Shown piece after piece: positions 37,631 to 49,147 of a DNA stretch of 64,000 bases. How positions within the stretch are numbered: position 1 is the first letter of the stretch; each line of letters starts with the position of its first letter. The notes under the pieces were generated by a model. The model had not been told where the DNA came from, made no database searches, and was given only the letters and a program-made list of their open reading frames with translations. The DNA comes from Gp6-AA40 sp963723495 (GTDB lineage: Bacteria; Acidobacteriota; Vicinamibacteria; Vicinamibacterales; UBA2999): the NCBI GenBank assembly GCA_963723495.1, contig CAVRQR010000006.1, forward strand, positions 124,001-188,000. Reading direction: 5' to 3'. The translations under genes were made by a program, and so were the position numbers.

Positions 37631-37816
37631 TTACCAGGAGCTCTTGGTCACGCCGGTCACGTCGCCTTCGAGCGCCAGCTTCCGGAAGCACAACCGGCAC
37701 ATATCGAACTTCCGCATGAACGCGCGCGGACGACCGCACAGCTTGCAGCGGTTGTGCTGACGGACCTTGTACTTCGGAGTCTTCGCTTCTTTGGCGACTT
37801 TCGCAGTCGTGGCCAT
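37631..37816 (-). CDS. rpsZ: 30S ribosomal protein S14, zinc-binding type
   Basis: 61 residues: the short S14 type Z with CKLC and CRLC as the zinc-binding pairs and the conserved GRPRAFMRKFDMCRLCFR. Complete, between rplE and rpsH as expected. Confidence 0.97.
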   Translation of the reverse strand: MATTAKVAKEAKTPKYKVRQHNRCKLCGRPRAFMRKFDMCRLCFRKLALEGDVTGVTKSSW

Positions 37817-37845
37817 TCGTAATCCTTTGTCTACTGCCTACCACC

Positions 37846-37870
37846 AGGCAGGTCTGCGGACCCGCCTCTA
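37846..37870. repeat. REP-like palindrome (rplE-rpsZ gap)
   Basis: AGGCAGGT/ACCCGCCT stem with one mismatch and a 6-nt loop, followed by CTCTA. The same word order occurs at 38771, so these are two copies of one dispersed palindrome. Confidence 0.55.
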
Positions 37871-37890
37871 TGCCTGCTCCTTGCTACCGG

Positions 37891-38433
37891 CTAGTTCGCG
37901 CGGAACGGCATCCCCATCAACTGCAGGAGCTTCCGCGCCTCTTCGTCGGTTCGCGCACTCGTCACTACCGACACGTTCATGCCTCGCGCCTTGTCGACCT
38001 TCATGTAGTCGATCTCCGGGAACAGCAACTGGTCCCGGAGGCCGAGCGTAAAGTTGCCGCGGCCGTCGAAACCCTTCGGCGATACACCGCGGAAGTCGCG
38101 CACGCGCGGCAAGGCGATGCTGATCAGGCGATCGAGGAACTCGTACATCTGCTCGCCTCGCAGCGTGACCATCGCGCCAACTGGCATTCCCTGGCGCAGC
38201 TTGAACTGCGCGATCGACTTCGTCGCGCGTCGCACCACGGCCTTCTGCCCGGTGATTCGGCCCAGCTCTTCGGCGCCGACATCGGCCAGCTTCGCGTTCG
38301 ACGTGGCCTCACCCAACCCCATGTTGACGACGATCTTCTCGATCTTGGGGACGGCCATGACGTTGCTATAGCCGAACTCCTTCTTGAGCGCCGGCGCCAC
38401 TTCCTTCGAATACCGTTCCTTCAGGCGGCTCAT
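37891..38433 (-). CDS. rplE: 50S ribosomal protein L5
   Basis: 180 residues, a 5S rRNA- and P-site tRNA-contacting protein. Conserved KIVVNMGLGEA, VRRATKSIAQFKLRQGMPVG and NVSVVTSARTDEEARKLL. Its ATG (MSRLKERYSK) overlaps the rplX stop by 4 nt, which fixes the start at 38433 rather than the longer frame. Confidence 0.97.
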   Translation of the reverse strand: MSRLKERYSKEVAPALKKEFGYSNVMAVPKIEKIVVNMGLGEATSNAKLADVGAEELGRITGQKAVVRRATKSIAQFKLRQGMPVGAMVTLRGEQMYEFLDRLISIALPRVRDFRGVSPKGFDGRGNFTLGLRDQLLFPEIDYMKVDKARGMNVSVVTSARTDEEARKLLQLMGMPFRAN

Positions 38434-38759
38434 TTGTCGACCACTCCCTCGCACTTGCGGCAGATCCGGACCTTGCGATCGCCCCGCACGTCATGCCCGA
38501 CCCGCGTCATCTTTCCGCACTCGGGGCAGACGAGCTGCACGTTGCTCGCGTGCAACGCGCCCTCGCGCTCGACGATCCCGCCCTTGATGTTGCGCTGCGG
38601 GTTGGGGCGCGTGTGGCGCTTGATCATGTTCACGCCTTCGACGATCAGGCGGTTCTTGACCGGCAGCACCTTCAGGACCCGGCCACGCTTGCCGCTGTCC
38701 CTGCCCGTCGTCACGATGACGGTGTCGTTGCGGCGAATGGGTGTTTGCAATCTCGACAT
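38430..38759 (-). CDS. rplX: 50S ribosomal protein L24
   Basis: A 109-residue assembly initiator. The KOW motif (VIVTTGRDSGKRGRVLKVLP) is followed by a C-terminal zinc ribbon with two CxxC pairs (CPEC and CRKC), a feature of some lineages but not of E. coli. Confidence 0.96.
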   Translation of the reverse strand: MSRLQTPIRRNDTVIVTTGRDSGKRGRVLKVLPVKNRLIVEGVNMIKRHTRPNPQRNIKGGIVEREGALHASNVQLVCPECGKMTRVGHDVRGDRKVRICRKCEGVVDK

Positions 38760-38770
38760 CTTCGTTTCCC

Positions 38771-38819
38771 AGGCGGGTCTGAAGACCCGCCTCTACAACA
38801 CTCTGAAAACCCGCCTAGA
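38771..38819. repeat. REP-like palindrome with partial second copy (rplX-rplN gap)
   Basis: The stem AGGCGGGT/ACCCGCCT with a CTGAAG loop is followed 22 nt later by a half copy (TCTGAAAACCCGCCTAGA) that includes the rplN stop codon. Same family as 37846. Confidence 0.55.
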
Positions 38820-39183
38820 GAACCTCGGGCGCCAGCGAGATGATCTTCATGAACCGGCGTTCACGCAGCTCCCTTGCGACCGGGCCGAACACGCGGGTAC
38901 CGATCGGCTCGTTCTGATCGTTGACGAGCACCGCCGCGTTCCGATCGAAGCGGATATAGCTGCCGTCGCGCCGCCGCTGCTCCTTGCGTGTGCGCACGAT
39001 GACAGCCTTGACCACCTGCCCCTTTTTCACCGTGCCGTCGGGCGTGGCTTCCTTGACCGACGCGGTCACGATGTCGCCGAGGCGCGCATACCGTCCGGCC
39101 GAGCCGCCGATCGGGTTGATCACCGAGATCTTCCGGGCGCCCGAGTTGTCGGCCACGTCCAGAATCGATCGCATTTGAATCAT
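38815..39183 (-). CDS. rplN: 50S ribosomal protein L14
   Basis: 122 residues, the small beta-barrel protein at the subunit interface. Conserved DNSGARKISVINPIG, VVKAVIVRTRKEQRR and GPVARELRERRFMKIISLAPEVL. First gene of the spc part of the cluster. Confidence 0.97.
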   Translation of the reverse strand: MIQMRSILDVADNSGARKISVINPIGGSAGRYARLGDIVTASVKEATPDGTVKKGQVVKAVIVRTRKEQRRRDGSYIRFDRNAAVLVNDQNEPIGTRVFGPVARELRERRFMKIISLAPEVL

Positions 39184-39200
39184 GACAATCTCCGTCTCTC

Positions 39201-39256
39201 AGCTCTCGGCTCCTGGCTTTCGGCGTCCGAAAGCCCAAAGCCCGGAGCCTGGAGCT
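39201..39256. repeat. Heptad hairpin, GGCTNTN family (rplN-rpsQ gap)
   Basis: Four forward words (GGCTCCT, GGCTTTC and relatives) are immediately followed by four complementary words (GAAAGCC, CAAAGCC and relatives), all in the same 7-nt frame. It can fold into an almost complete imperfect hairpin with a very short loop. Confidence 0.7.
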
Positions 39257-39258
39257 CT

Positions 39259-39513
39259 CTAGACTTCTGGCGCCTTGGCCACGACGCGGGTCACCACCCA
39301 TCGCTTGCGGCGGCTCAACGGACGCGATTCGACAATCGCGACGGTGTCGCCGAGCCTGGCTTCGTTGTTCTCGTTGTGCGCCACGAACGTCGATGTCTTG
39401 CGCTGTGTCTTTCCGTAGACTTCGTGACGAACCTTCCGTTCGACAGCCACGACGACGGTCTTCTCCATCTTGTCGCTGATGACGGTCCCGGTTACCTGTG
39501 CCTTGACGCTCAT
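39259..39513 (-). CDS. rpsQ: 30S ribosomal protein S17
   Basis: 84 residues, OB-fold early-assembly 16S binder: GTVISDKMEKTVVVAVER, then PLSRRKRWVVTRVV. ATG 39513 (MSVKAQVTG) is the family start; the longer frame runs back through rpmC in the wrong frame. Confidence 0.96.
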   Translation of the reverse strand: MSVKAQVTGTVISDKMEKTVVVAVERKVRHEVYGKTQRKTSTFVAHNENNEARLGDTVAIVESRPLSRRKRWVVTRVVAKAPEV

Positions 39514-39526
39514 GTTCGTCCAGCCC

Positions 39527-39715
39527 TTACTTCTGCTTCTCGCGCAGGATGGTCTTGATCCTCGCCAGGTCACGACGCACGCCGCGAACCTTGGCCGGTG
39601 CTTCCAGCTGCCCCATGGATTTCTGAATGCGCAGCTTGAACAGCTGGTCGTCGAGATCATTGACGCGCGCGCGCAAGTCGTCGACCGTCAGTTCCCGAAT
39701 TTCCCCGGCCTTCAT
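39527..39715 (-). CDS. rpmC: 50S ribosomal protein L29
   Basis: A 62-residue helical hairpin at the exit tunnel (docks trigger factor and SRP). MKAGEIRELTVDDLRARVND, then RRDLARIKTILREK. The start overlaps the rplP stop by 4 nt. Confidence 0.95.
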   Translation of the reverse strand: MKAGEIRELTVDDLRARVNDLDDQLFKLRIQKSMGQLEAPAKVRGVRRDLARIKTILREKQK

Positions 39716-40137
39716 GACGCCCTCTCCTCAGCGAACCGCACGGCGAACTTGGTCTTGATGGGCAACTTGGCGGCAGCCAACTGCATCGCGCGACGTGCTT
39801 CCACCTCGCTGACGCCTTCCATCTCGAACATGATCTTGCCGGGCCGCACCACGCAGACCCACTGTTCGGGCGCGCCCTTGCCCTTACCCATTCGGGTTTC
39901 CTGCGGCTTCTTCGTGATCGGCTTGTCTGGAAACACGCGCACCCAGATCTTGCCGCCGCGCTTGATGAAGCGCGTCATCGCCACGCGCGCGGCTTCGATC
40001 TGGCGGTCGGTGATCCAGGCCGGCTCCATCGCTTTCAGCCCGTAGTCGCCGAACGACACATCCGCTCCGCGCCAGGCTTTCCCGGCCATGCGACCGCGCT
40101 GTTGCTTGCGGTACTTGACCTTCTTCGGCATCAACAT
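39712..40137 (-). CDS. rplP: 50S ribosomal protein L16
   Basis: 141 residues; organises the A-site tRNA region. MLMPKKVKYRKQQRGRM and GKIWVRVFPDKPITKKPQETRMGKGKG are diagnostic. Coupled to rpmC. Confidence 0.97.
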   Translation of the reverse strand: MLMPKKVKYRKQQRGRMAGKAWRGADVSFGDYGLKAMEPAWITDRQIEAARVAMTRFIKRGGKIWVRVFPDKPITKKPQETRMGKGKGAPEQWVCVVRPGKIMFEMEGVSEVEARRAMQLAAAKLPIKTKFAVRFAEERAS

Positions 40138-40149
40138 CGTCGTGTACCC

Positions 40150-40839
40150 TTACGCTCTCGCGGGCGCGCGCCGCGGAGCGCGATCCCGGTATTCCTCGTC
40201 TCGACCCACGCGCGGCACCAGGCGTTCACCCTTGTAGAGCCACACCTTCACGCCGATCTGGCCGTAGGTCGTGTTTGCTTCCGCGAAGCCGTAGTCGATG
40301 TCGGCGCGCAGCGTCTGCAGCGGCAGCTGACCGTGCAGGTACCATTCGGACCGCGCGATTTCAGCGCCGTTCAAGCGGCCGGACACGCGCACCTTGATCC
40401 CGCGAGCGCCAAAGCGCAGCGCCGACTCGACCGCTTTGCGCATCGCGCGGCGGAAAGCCACGCGCTTCTCGAGCTGGACGGCCACCGACTCGGAGATGAG
40501 CTGAGCCTCGAGCTCCGGCTTCTGGATCTCCTGAATGTTGATGAAGACCTCGCGGCTCGTGCGCTTCTGGATCTCCTGCTTCAGCTTGTCGACCTCGGTT
40601 CCCTTGCGCCCGATGATGATGCCTGGGCGCGAGGTGTAGATGTCGATTTTCAGCTTGTTGGCTGCGCGCTCAGTCTCGATCCGCGACACGCCGGCGTGCG
40701 AGAACCGCTTCTTGAGGTTCTGCCGCAGGGCGAGATCCTCGTGGAGCAGCTTCGCATAGTCGCGGTCCGAGTACCACCGCGAGCGCCACGTCTTGTTGAA
40801 GCCGAGCCGAAATCCGTACGGGTGAACCTTCTGGCCCAC
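40150..40839 (-). CDS. rpsC: 30S ribosomal protein S3
   Basis: 229 residues. MGQKVHPYGFRLGF start, KH domain type 2 (IIIGRKGTEVDKLKQEIQ) and C-terminal domain (GRLNGAEIARSEWYLHGQ). Forms the mRNA entry helicase with S4 and S5. Confidence 0.97.
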   Translation of the reverse strand: MGQKVHPYGFRLGFNKTWRSRWYSDRDYAKLLHEDLALRQNLKKRFSHAGVSRIETERAANKLKIDIYTSRPGIIIGRKGTEVDKLKQEIQKRTSREVFINIQEIQKPELEAQLISESVAVQLEKRVAFRRAMRKAVESALRFGARGIKVRVSGRLNGAEIARSEWYLHGQLPLQTLRADIDYGFAEANTTYGQIGVKVWLYKGERLVPRVGRDEEYRDRAPRRAPARA

Positions 40840-40861
40840 TGTGTATCTCCTTGCTGCCTAC

Positions 40862-41293
40862 TTATGCCGACGCAGTCTTCTTCGCGCCACGCGTGCTCTT
40901 GCGCGCGGGAGCTGCTTCGCTGTCAGTGCCGCCGACCTTCGCGATCTTGAGCGGCCGCTCCGTGATCTTCACGGTCAGGTGCGCCGTGCGCTTCACGACG
41001 CGGTACGCACGTCCCATCGGGGCCGGGCGCACGCGCTTCATCGACATCCCCTGATTGGCAAAGCACGCCGAGACGTACAGCCGATCGATGTCGCCGCCGA
41101 ATCCTTCCTTCTGCTGCAGGTTCGCCACCGCCGATCGCAGAACCTTGGCCAGCTCGCGCGCGATGATCTTGCGCGTGAACTGCAACGTCGCGAGCGCCTG
41201 GTTCACGCTCTTGCCGCGAATGAGATCGCAGACGAGCCCGGCCTTCTGAGCCGAGGTCCGAACGCCACGCGCGGTTGCCTGTGCTTCAACCAT
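40862..41293 (-). CDS. rplV: 50S ribosomal protein L22
   Basis: 143 residues; the beta-hairpin lines the nascent-peptide tunnel. Conserved RTSAQKAGLVCDLIRGKSV and APMGRAYRVVKRTAHLTV. A Lys/Arg/Ala-rich C-terminal extension of about 25 residues is present. Confidence 0.96.
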   Translation of the reverse strand: MVEAQATARGVRTSAQKAGLVCDLIRGKSVNQALATLQFTRKIIARELAKVLRSAVANLQQKEGFGGDIDRLYVSACFANQGMSMKRVRPAPMGRAYRVVKRTAHLTVKITERPLKIAKVGGTDSEAAPARKSTRGAKKTASA

Positions 41294-41302
41294 GTCTATC
41301 TC

Positions 41303-41617
41303 CTACCCCTTGGCTGGAGCCGCAGGAGCCGCCGCCGCTGTTGCGGCTGCCTTCTCCGTCTTCGTGGTGTGCCCCCTGAACGTCCGCGTCGGTGCGAACT
41401 CGCCGAGCTTGTGCCCCACCATGTTTTCGGTGACGTATACGGGGATGAACTTCTTGCCGTTGTGCACCGCCATCGTGTGCCCGACCATCTCGGGAATCAC
41501 GGTCGATCGGCGCGACCACGTCTTGATCACCTTCTTCTCGTTCGCCCGGTTCATCGTCTCGAGCTTCTCGAGAAGCGAGGTGTCAACGAACGGGCCCTTC
41601 TTCAGCGATCTACTCAC
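41303..41617 (-). CDS. rpsS: 30S ribosomal protein S19
   Basis: 104 residues from GTG 41617 (VSRSLKKGPFVD). The start overlaps the rplB stop as GTGA. GHTMAVHNGKKFIPVYV and LGEFAPTRTFRGH are conserved; an Ala/Pro-rich tail of about 18 residues extends beyond the usual end. Confidence 0.96.
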   Translation of the reverse strand: MSRSLKKGPFVDTSLLEKLETMNRANEKKVIKTWSRRSTVIPEMVGHTMAVHNGKKFIPVYVTENMVGHKLGEFAPTRTFRGHTTKTEKAAATAAAAPAAPAKG

Positions 41618-42438
41618 TTCTTCCTCCGCTGAACGATGAAGCGATCCGTGGTCTTCCGGCGGCGGGTCTTGTAGCCCTTCGTCGGTTGTCCCCACGGTGT
41701 CACGGGATGCCGGCCACCGGACGTTTTGCCTTCACCACCGCCGAGCGGGTGGTCCACCGGGTTCATGGCCACGCCACGCACGTGCGGCCGCTTACCCAGC
41801 CAGCGGCTGCGTCCCGCCTTCCCGTACGCTACGTTCTCGTGATCGATGTTGCCGACCTGTCCGATCGTCGCAACGCACTCGACGTTGATCTTGCGAATCT
41901 CGCCCGACGGCATCTTGACCGACGCGTATTCGCCCTCGCGAGCGACCAGCTGGACCCACGATCCGGCGCTGCGCGCGATCTGGCCGCCCTTGCCCGGCCG
42001 CAGTTCAACGTTGTGAATGGTCGTGCCGAGGGGAATGTTCTTCAGCGGAAGGCAGTTGCCCGGCAGGATGTCGACGCTGTCACCGGCCAGCACCGTGTCG
42101 CCAACCTTCATGCCCAGCGGCTGCAGGATGTAGCGCTTCTCGCCGTCGGCATACGTCACGAGCGCGATGCGCGCCGATCGATTCGGATCGTACTCGACCG
42201 TTTCGATCCGGCCCGGGATGTTCTTCTTGTCGCGCTTGAAGTCGATAATGCGGTACAGGCGCTTGTGTCCGCCCCCGCGCCACCAGGACGTCAGCTCGCC
42301 CTGATTGTTGCGGCCGCCCGATCGATGCAGGTTCTCGGTCAGGGGACGATACGGCTCGTTCGTCGTGATCTCATCGAAGGTGAGCGACGTCTTTCCCCTC
42401 AGGCCGGGCGATGTCGGGTTGTATTTGCGAATCGGCAT
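41614..42438 (-). CDS. rplB: 50S ribosomal protein L2
   Basis: 274 residues, a core protein needed for peptidyl-transferase assembly. Includes the conserved GRNNQGELTSWWRGGGHKR and the C-terminal RGVAMNPVDHPLGGGEGK with the critical His. Confidence 0.97.
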   Translation of the reverse strand: MPIRKYNPTSPGLRGKTSLTFDEITTNEPYRPLTENLHRSGGRNNQGELTSWWRGGGHKRLYRIIDFKRDKKNIPGRIETVEYDPNRSARIALVTYADGEKRYILQPLGMKVGDTVLAGDSVDILPGNCLPLKNIPLGTTIHNVELRPGKGGQIARSAGSWVQLVAREGEYASVKMPSGEIRKINVECVATIGQVGNIDHENVAYGKAGRSRWLGKRPHVRGVAMNPVDHPLGGGEGKTSGGRHPVTPWGQPTKGYKTRRRKTTDRFIVQRRKK

Positions 42439-42453
42439 CTTTCGATCCTTGTT

Positions 42454-42495
42454 GCCTCTTGGCTCTGGGCTTCAGGCGCTCGGCGCTAGGCGCCC
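42454..42495. repeat. Heptad tandem, GGCNCTN family (rplB-rplW gap)
   Basis: Six in-register words from GCCTCTT to GGCGCCC. The last two run into the 3' end of rplW and encode its final residues and stop. Confidence 0.6.
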
Positions 42496-42776
42496 TGCAG
42501 GAAGTCGGGCAGCTTCTCACCCGCCCGCAGCTTCACGTAGGCCTTCTTCCAATCCGAGCGTCGGCCGATGAAGCGGCCCTGGCGCTTTTCTTTTCCGTGT
42601 GCGAGCGCCGTGCGGACGCTCGCTACCTTGGCGCCGAGCAACTGCTCGACGGCGCGGCGGACGTCGATCTTGTTCGCGTCCATCGCGACCTGAAAGACCA
42701 GCGTCTGCGTGTCCTCGCGCATCAACGTGGTCTTCTCAGTGATCAGAGGCCGCCTGATGACATCGGTAAGCTTCAT
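42486..42776 (-). CDS. rplW: 50S ribosomal protein L23
   Basis: 96 residues, tunnel-exit protein and trigger-factor dock. DVIRRPLITEKTTLM, then VFQVAMDANKIDVRRAVEQL. Its last codons lie inside a heptad repeat. rplD ends 2 nt upstream. Confidence 0.96.
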   Translation of the reverse strand: MKLTDVIRRPLITEKTTLMREDTQTLVFQVAMDANKIDVRRAVEQLLGAKVASVRTALAHGKEKRQGRFIGRRSDWKKAYVKLRAGEKLPDFLQGA

Positions 42777-42778
42777 GG

Positions 42779-43399
42779 CTAGCCCAGCGCCTCCTGCAAC
42801 TTCTCCAGCGCTGCCTGCGTCAGCACAACGCGGCGCGTGTCCATCACGTCTCGGGCGCTGATGCGATTGCTCGCGAGCAGCCGCACGCCTTCGATATTGC
42901 GCACCGACAACACCAGACGATCCTCCGGCTTGACGTCGACGAGCAGCGCCTTTCCTTCGACGCCCAGCCGCTTCAGCAAGGCGGTGGCCGCTTTCGTCTT
43001 GATCTCCGACACGCTCAGCGCGTCCACCACGACGACCGCGCCATCACGGAGTCGCTGCGCGAGCGCCGCGCGCAGGGCGCCTTTCTCGACCTTCTTCGGC
43101 AGCTGGTATTCGTAGCTGCGCGGCTGCGGCCCGAACGTGGTACCGCCGTGGCGCCAGAGCGGATTGCGAATCTCGCCGACGCGGGCACGACCGGTGCCCT
43201 TTTGCCGCCACGGTTTCTTGCCCGAGCCGCTGACCATCGCGCGCGTCTTGGTCGCGTGCGTGCCGCGCCGCTCCGCCGCATTCGCGCGGACAACCGACTC
43301 GTGAATCAAGTCGGTCTTCACGCGTCCGCCAAACACTTCGTCGCGGAGGTCGATCGACCCGATCTTCTCGTTCTGCTGATTGACTACGTCTACAGTCAT
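42779..43399 (-). CDS. rplD: 50S ribosomal protein L4
   Basis: 206 residues; its loop lines the tunnel, and in E. coli it autoregulates the S10 operon. GSGKKPWRQKGTGRARVG (tunnel loop) is diagnostic. ATG 43399 (MTVDVVNQQ) has GAGG 5 nt upstream; that site falls in the adjoining heptad repeat. Confidence 0.96.
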   Translation of the reverse strand: MTVDVVNQQNEKIGSIDLRDEVFGGRVKTDLIHESVVRANAAERRGTHATKTRAMVSGSGKKPWRQKGTGRARVGEIRNPLWRHGGTTFGPQPRSYEYQLPKKVEKGALRAALAQRLRDGAVVVVDALSVSEIKTKAATALLKRLGVEGKALLVDVKPEDRLVLSVRNIEGVRLLASNRISARDVMDTRRVVLTQAALEKLQEALG

Positions 43400-43400
43400 T

Positions 43401-43446
43401 GGAACCTCGAACACGAACCCGGAACCCGGAACGTGGAACCTGGAAC
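43401..43446. repeat. Heptad tandem, GAACCNG family (rplC-rplD gap)
   Basis: Seven GAAC-headed words, all 7 nt apart apart from one 6-nt step. The word is unrelated to GGCTNTN. On the minus strand one word supplies the GAGG ribosome-binding site of rplD. Confidence 0.6.
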
Positions 43447-43452
43447 GGTCCG

Positions 43453-44136
43453 CTACTTCTTGCCCTTCTTCTTCGCCGGCTCGGCCTGTGCGACGCTGAC
43501 CGGCTTGGCGGCCACGGCCTTGCGAATCACCACCACGCTGTTCGGGCCGCCAGGCACGGAGCCCTCGAGCATAAGCAGGTTGTTCTCAGCGTCGACGCGC
43601 AGCACCTTCAGGTTGCGCACGGTGACGCGATCGGCGCCCATGTGGCCGCCCATGCGCATACCCTTCACAACACGCGATGGATACGATGAGGCACCAATCG
43701 ATCCGGGCGCACGATGAAACATCGACCCGTGCGTCGCACGTCCGCCGGCGAAGTGGTGCCGCTTGACGACACCCTGGAAGCCCTTGCCGCGGCTCGTGCC
43801 GATCACATCCACGCGCTCGCCGTCGGTAAAGATCGACACGTTGACCTGATCGCCCGGCTTGACGGGATCACCGCCCGCCTTCAGCTTCACTTCACGACGC
43901 ACTCGCGTGGGGGGCACGCCCGCCTTCTTGAAGTGCCCCTGTATGGCCTTGTTCTCTTTCGTCGGCCTGGCTTCGACGAGCCCGAGCTGCACCGACTCGT
44001 AGCCGTCAGCCTGCGCGGTCTTCACCTGCGCAACGACGCACGGGCCAGCCTTGAGCACGGTCGCTGGATGAACGGTGCCGTCGGCATCGAACATCTGCGT
44101 CATCCCGACTTTCTTGCCGATGAGGCCTGTGACCAT
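43453..44136 (-). CDS. rplC: 50S ribosomal protein L3
   Basis: 227 residues, peptidyl-transferase-centre protein. MVTGLIGKKVGMTQMFDADG start; the central extension contains KRHHFAGGRATHGSMFHRAPGS with the conserved Gln/His-rich tip. A short Lys-rich tail extends the C-terminus. Confidence 0.97.
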   Translation of the reverse strand: MVTGLIGKKVGMTQMFDADGTVHPATVLKAGPCVVAQVKTAQADGYESVQLGLVEARPTKENKAIQGHFKKAGVPPTRVRREVKLKAGGDPVKPGDQVNVSIFTDGERVDVIGTSRGKGFQGVVKRHHFAGGRATHGSMFHRAPGSIGASSYPSRVVKGMRMGGHMGADRVTVRNLKVLRVDAENNLLMLEGSVPGGPNSVVVIRKAVAAKPVSVAQAEPAKKKGKK

Positions 44137-44138
44137 GG

Positions 44139-44474
<336 letters not shown>

Positions 44475-44489
44475 TTGTGAACCTTGTCT

Positions 44490-44560
44490 GGCTTTGGGCT
44501 TCAGGCTGTCGGCTCTCGGCCTGGACGATGCCCAGCGCCCGGAGCCAAGAGCCCAGAGCC
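44490..44560. repeat. Heptad hairpin, GGCTNTN family (rpsJ-tuf gap)
   Basis: Five forward words (GGCTTTG to GGCCTGG), a turn, then four complementary words (CCGGAGC, CAAGAGC, CCAGAGC and a weaker one), all in one 7-nt register. It ends 2 nt before the tuf stop. Confidence 0.7.
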
Positions 44561-44561
44561 G

Positions 44562-45761
<1,200 letters not shown>

Positions 45762-45782
45762 CGAAGTTCGCTCCGCTTCAAA

Positions 45783-47891
<2,109 letters not shown>

Positions 47892-47904
47892 TTCTTCGTC
47901 TCTC

Positions 47905-47955
47905 GGCTTTCGACTTTGGGCCTTGGCCAGAGCCAAGAGCCCAGAGCCAAGAGCC
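47905..47955. repeat. Heptad hairpin, GGCTTTN family (fusA-rpsG gap)
   Basis: Three forward words (GGCTTTC, GACTTTG, GGCCTTG) are followed directly by four complementary words (GCCAGAG, CCAAGAG and relatives) in the same register. It ends 6 nt before the rpsG stop. Confidence 0.7.
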
Positions 47956-47961
47956 TATTTC

Positions 47962-48435
47962 TTACCAGCGATAGTGAGCGAACGCCTTGTTCGCTTCCGC
48001 CATACGGTGCGTGTCCTCGCGCTTCTTGACCGCGCCGCCACGCAGGTTCGACGCGTCCAGCAACTCGTTCGCGAGCTTCTCCTGCATCGTTTTGCCATCG
48101 CCGCGATCGCGGGCGTAGCCGACGAGCCACCGGATGCTGAGAGACAGTCGCCGATTGGGGTTCACTTCGACCGGCACCTGATAGTTCGAACCACCAACGC
48201 GCCGCGACTTGACCTCGAGACTCGGCTTCACGTTGTCGAGCGCCTTCTTGAACACCTTGAGCGGGTCGTCACCGGTCCGCTCCTTGATGATGTCGAAGCT
48301 CTGATAGAGGATGCGCTCGGCAGTGCTGCGCTTACCGTCATGCATGACGGTGTTGATGAACTTGCTGACCAGCACACTGTTGTACAGCGGGTCGGCCGCC
48401 AGTTCGCGCTTCGGGATTTCTCGTCTACGCGGCAT
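47962..48435 (-). CDS. rpsG: 30S ribosomal protein S7
   Basis: 157 residues, 16S 3'-domain assembly initiator and str-operon autoregulator in E. coli. MPRRREIPKRELAADPLYN, KTMQEKLANELLDA and the C-terminal KKREDTHRMAEANKAFAHYRW are diagnostic. Confidence 0.97.
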   Translation of the reverse strand: MPRRREIPKRELAADPLYNSVLVSKFINTVMHDGKRSTAERILYQSFDIIKERTGDDPLKVFKKALDNVKPSLEVKSRRVGGSNYQVPVEVNPNRRLSLSIRWLVGYARDRGDGKTMQEKLANELLDASNLRGGAVKKREDTHRMAEANKAFAHYRW

Positions 48436-48452
48436 ATCTCAAATTCCTCGGC

Positions 48453-48827
48453 CTACTGCTTCGGTCTCTTGGCGCCGTACTTCGATCGACCCTGCTTGCG
48501 CCCCTGCACGCCAACAGCGTCGAGCGTGCCGCGCACCACGTGATACCGAACACCTGGCAGGTCCTTGACGCGGCCGCCGCGAATGAGCACGAGCGAGTGC
48601 TCTTGCAGGTTGTGGCCAACGCCCGGGATGTAGGTGGTCACCTCGATCCCGTTGGTCAGCCGGACGCGCGCCACCTTGCGAAGCGCCGAATTCGGCTTCT
48701 TCGGTGTCTGCGTGAACACCCGGACACAGACACCACGCTTCTGGGGGCTGACCTGGAGCGCAGGGCTCTTGGTCTTGGTCACGATCTTCGTACGCCCCTG
48801 GCGCACGAGCTGACTGATAGTCGGCAT
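48453..48827 (-). CDS. rpsL: 30S ribosomal protein S12
   Basis: 124 residues, decoding-centre protein. TPKKPNSALRKVARV and GVRYHVVRGTLDAVGV are conserved. The lysines in KKPNS and the region GRVKDLPG are wild type, so no streptomycin-resistance substitution is seen there. ATG 48827 has no recognisable Shine-Dalgarno, and a hairpin lies just upstream. Confidence 0.97.
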   Translation of the reverse strand: MPTISQLVRQGRTKIVTKTKSPALQVSPQKRGVCVRVFTQTPKKPNSALRKVARVRLTNGIEVTTYIPGVGHNLQEHSLVLIRGGRVKDLPGVRYHVVRGTLDAVGVQGRKQGRSKYGAKRPKQ

Positions 48828-48838
48828 ACGGGTCGAGA

Positions 48839-48900
48839 ATCATTTCTTCGAGGACACGCCATGCACAGACCTGGATTCGGGAGGGTCCTCGAAAATGACT
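48839..48900 (-). promoter_or_regulatory. Leader hairpin upstream of rpsL
   Basis: Arms of about 15 nt (GTCATTTTCGAGGAC and GTCCTCGAAGAAATGA on the transcript) flank a loop of about 29 nt and end 12 nt before the rpsL ATG. It could control initiation of the str operon, like ribosomal-protein leaders elsewhere. No known leader family was recognised. Confidence 0.45.
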
Positions 48901-49105
48901 CCCGACCCCTAACGTACGCGCGCAGCCACCAGCCATGCGGCCCCGCGGTCGTTCCAAGCCTGAAGATCGGGCAGCACCTATCGCGGCACGGCCAAACCTG
49001 GCGCCTGAAACTAAAACCCTATTTGTTGAATGTCCGAGTGGAGCGCGGTCAATACGATCCGCGTCCTCTCCAGGAAAACAGCCTTCCAGGCCTCTTCCAG
49101 CGCGG

Positions 49106-49135
49106 TTGGAGCTAGATAGGGTGTCCCAGCTCCAA
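49106..49135 (-). promoter_or_regulatory. 5'-end hairpin of the str operon leader
   Basis: A perfect 8-bp stem TTGGAGCT/AGCTCCAA with a 14-nt loop starts about 6 nt after the predicted transcription start. Between it and the rpsL-proximal hairpin (48901-49105) no gene is seen. Confidence 0.4.
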
Positions 49136-49147
49136 GAGAACCTGACG

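Noticed and set aside
37870..39558. A 562-codon plus-strand frame across rplE, rplX, rplN and rpsQ
   Set aside because: It runs across several intergenic spacers and is antisense to four certain genes; no domain is visible.
48453..48827. Possible streptomycin-resistance change in S12
   Set aside because: The lysines in TPKKPNS and the GRVKDLPG loop are wild type.
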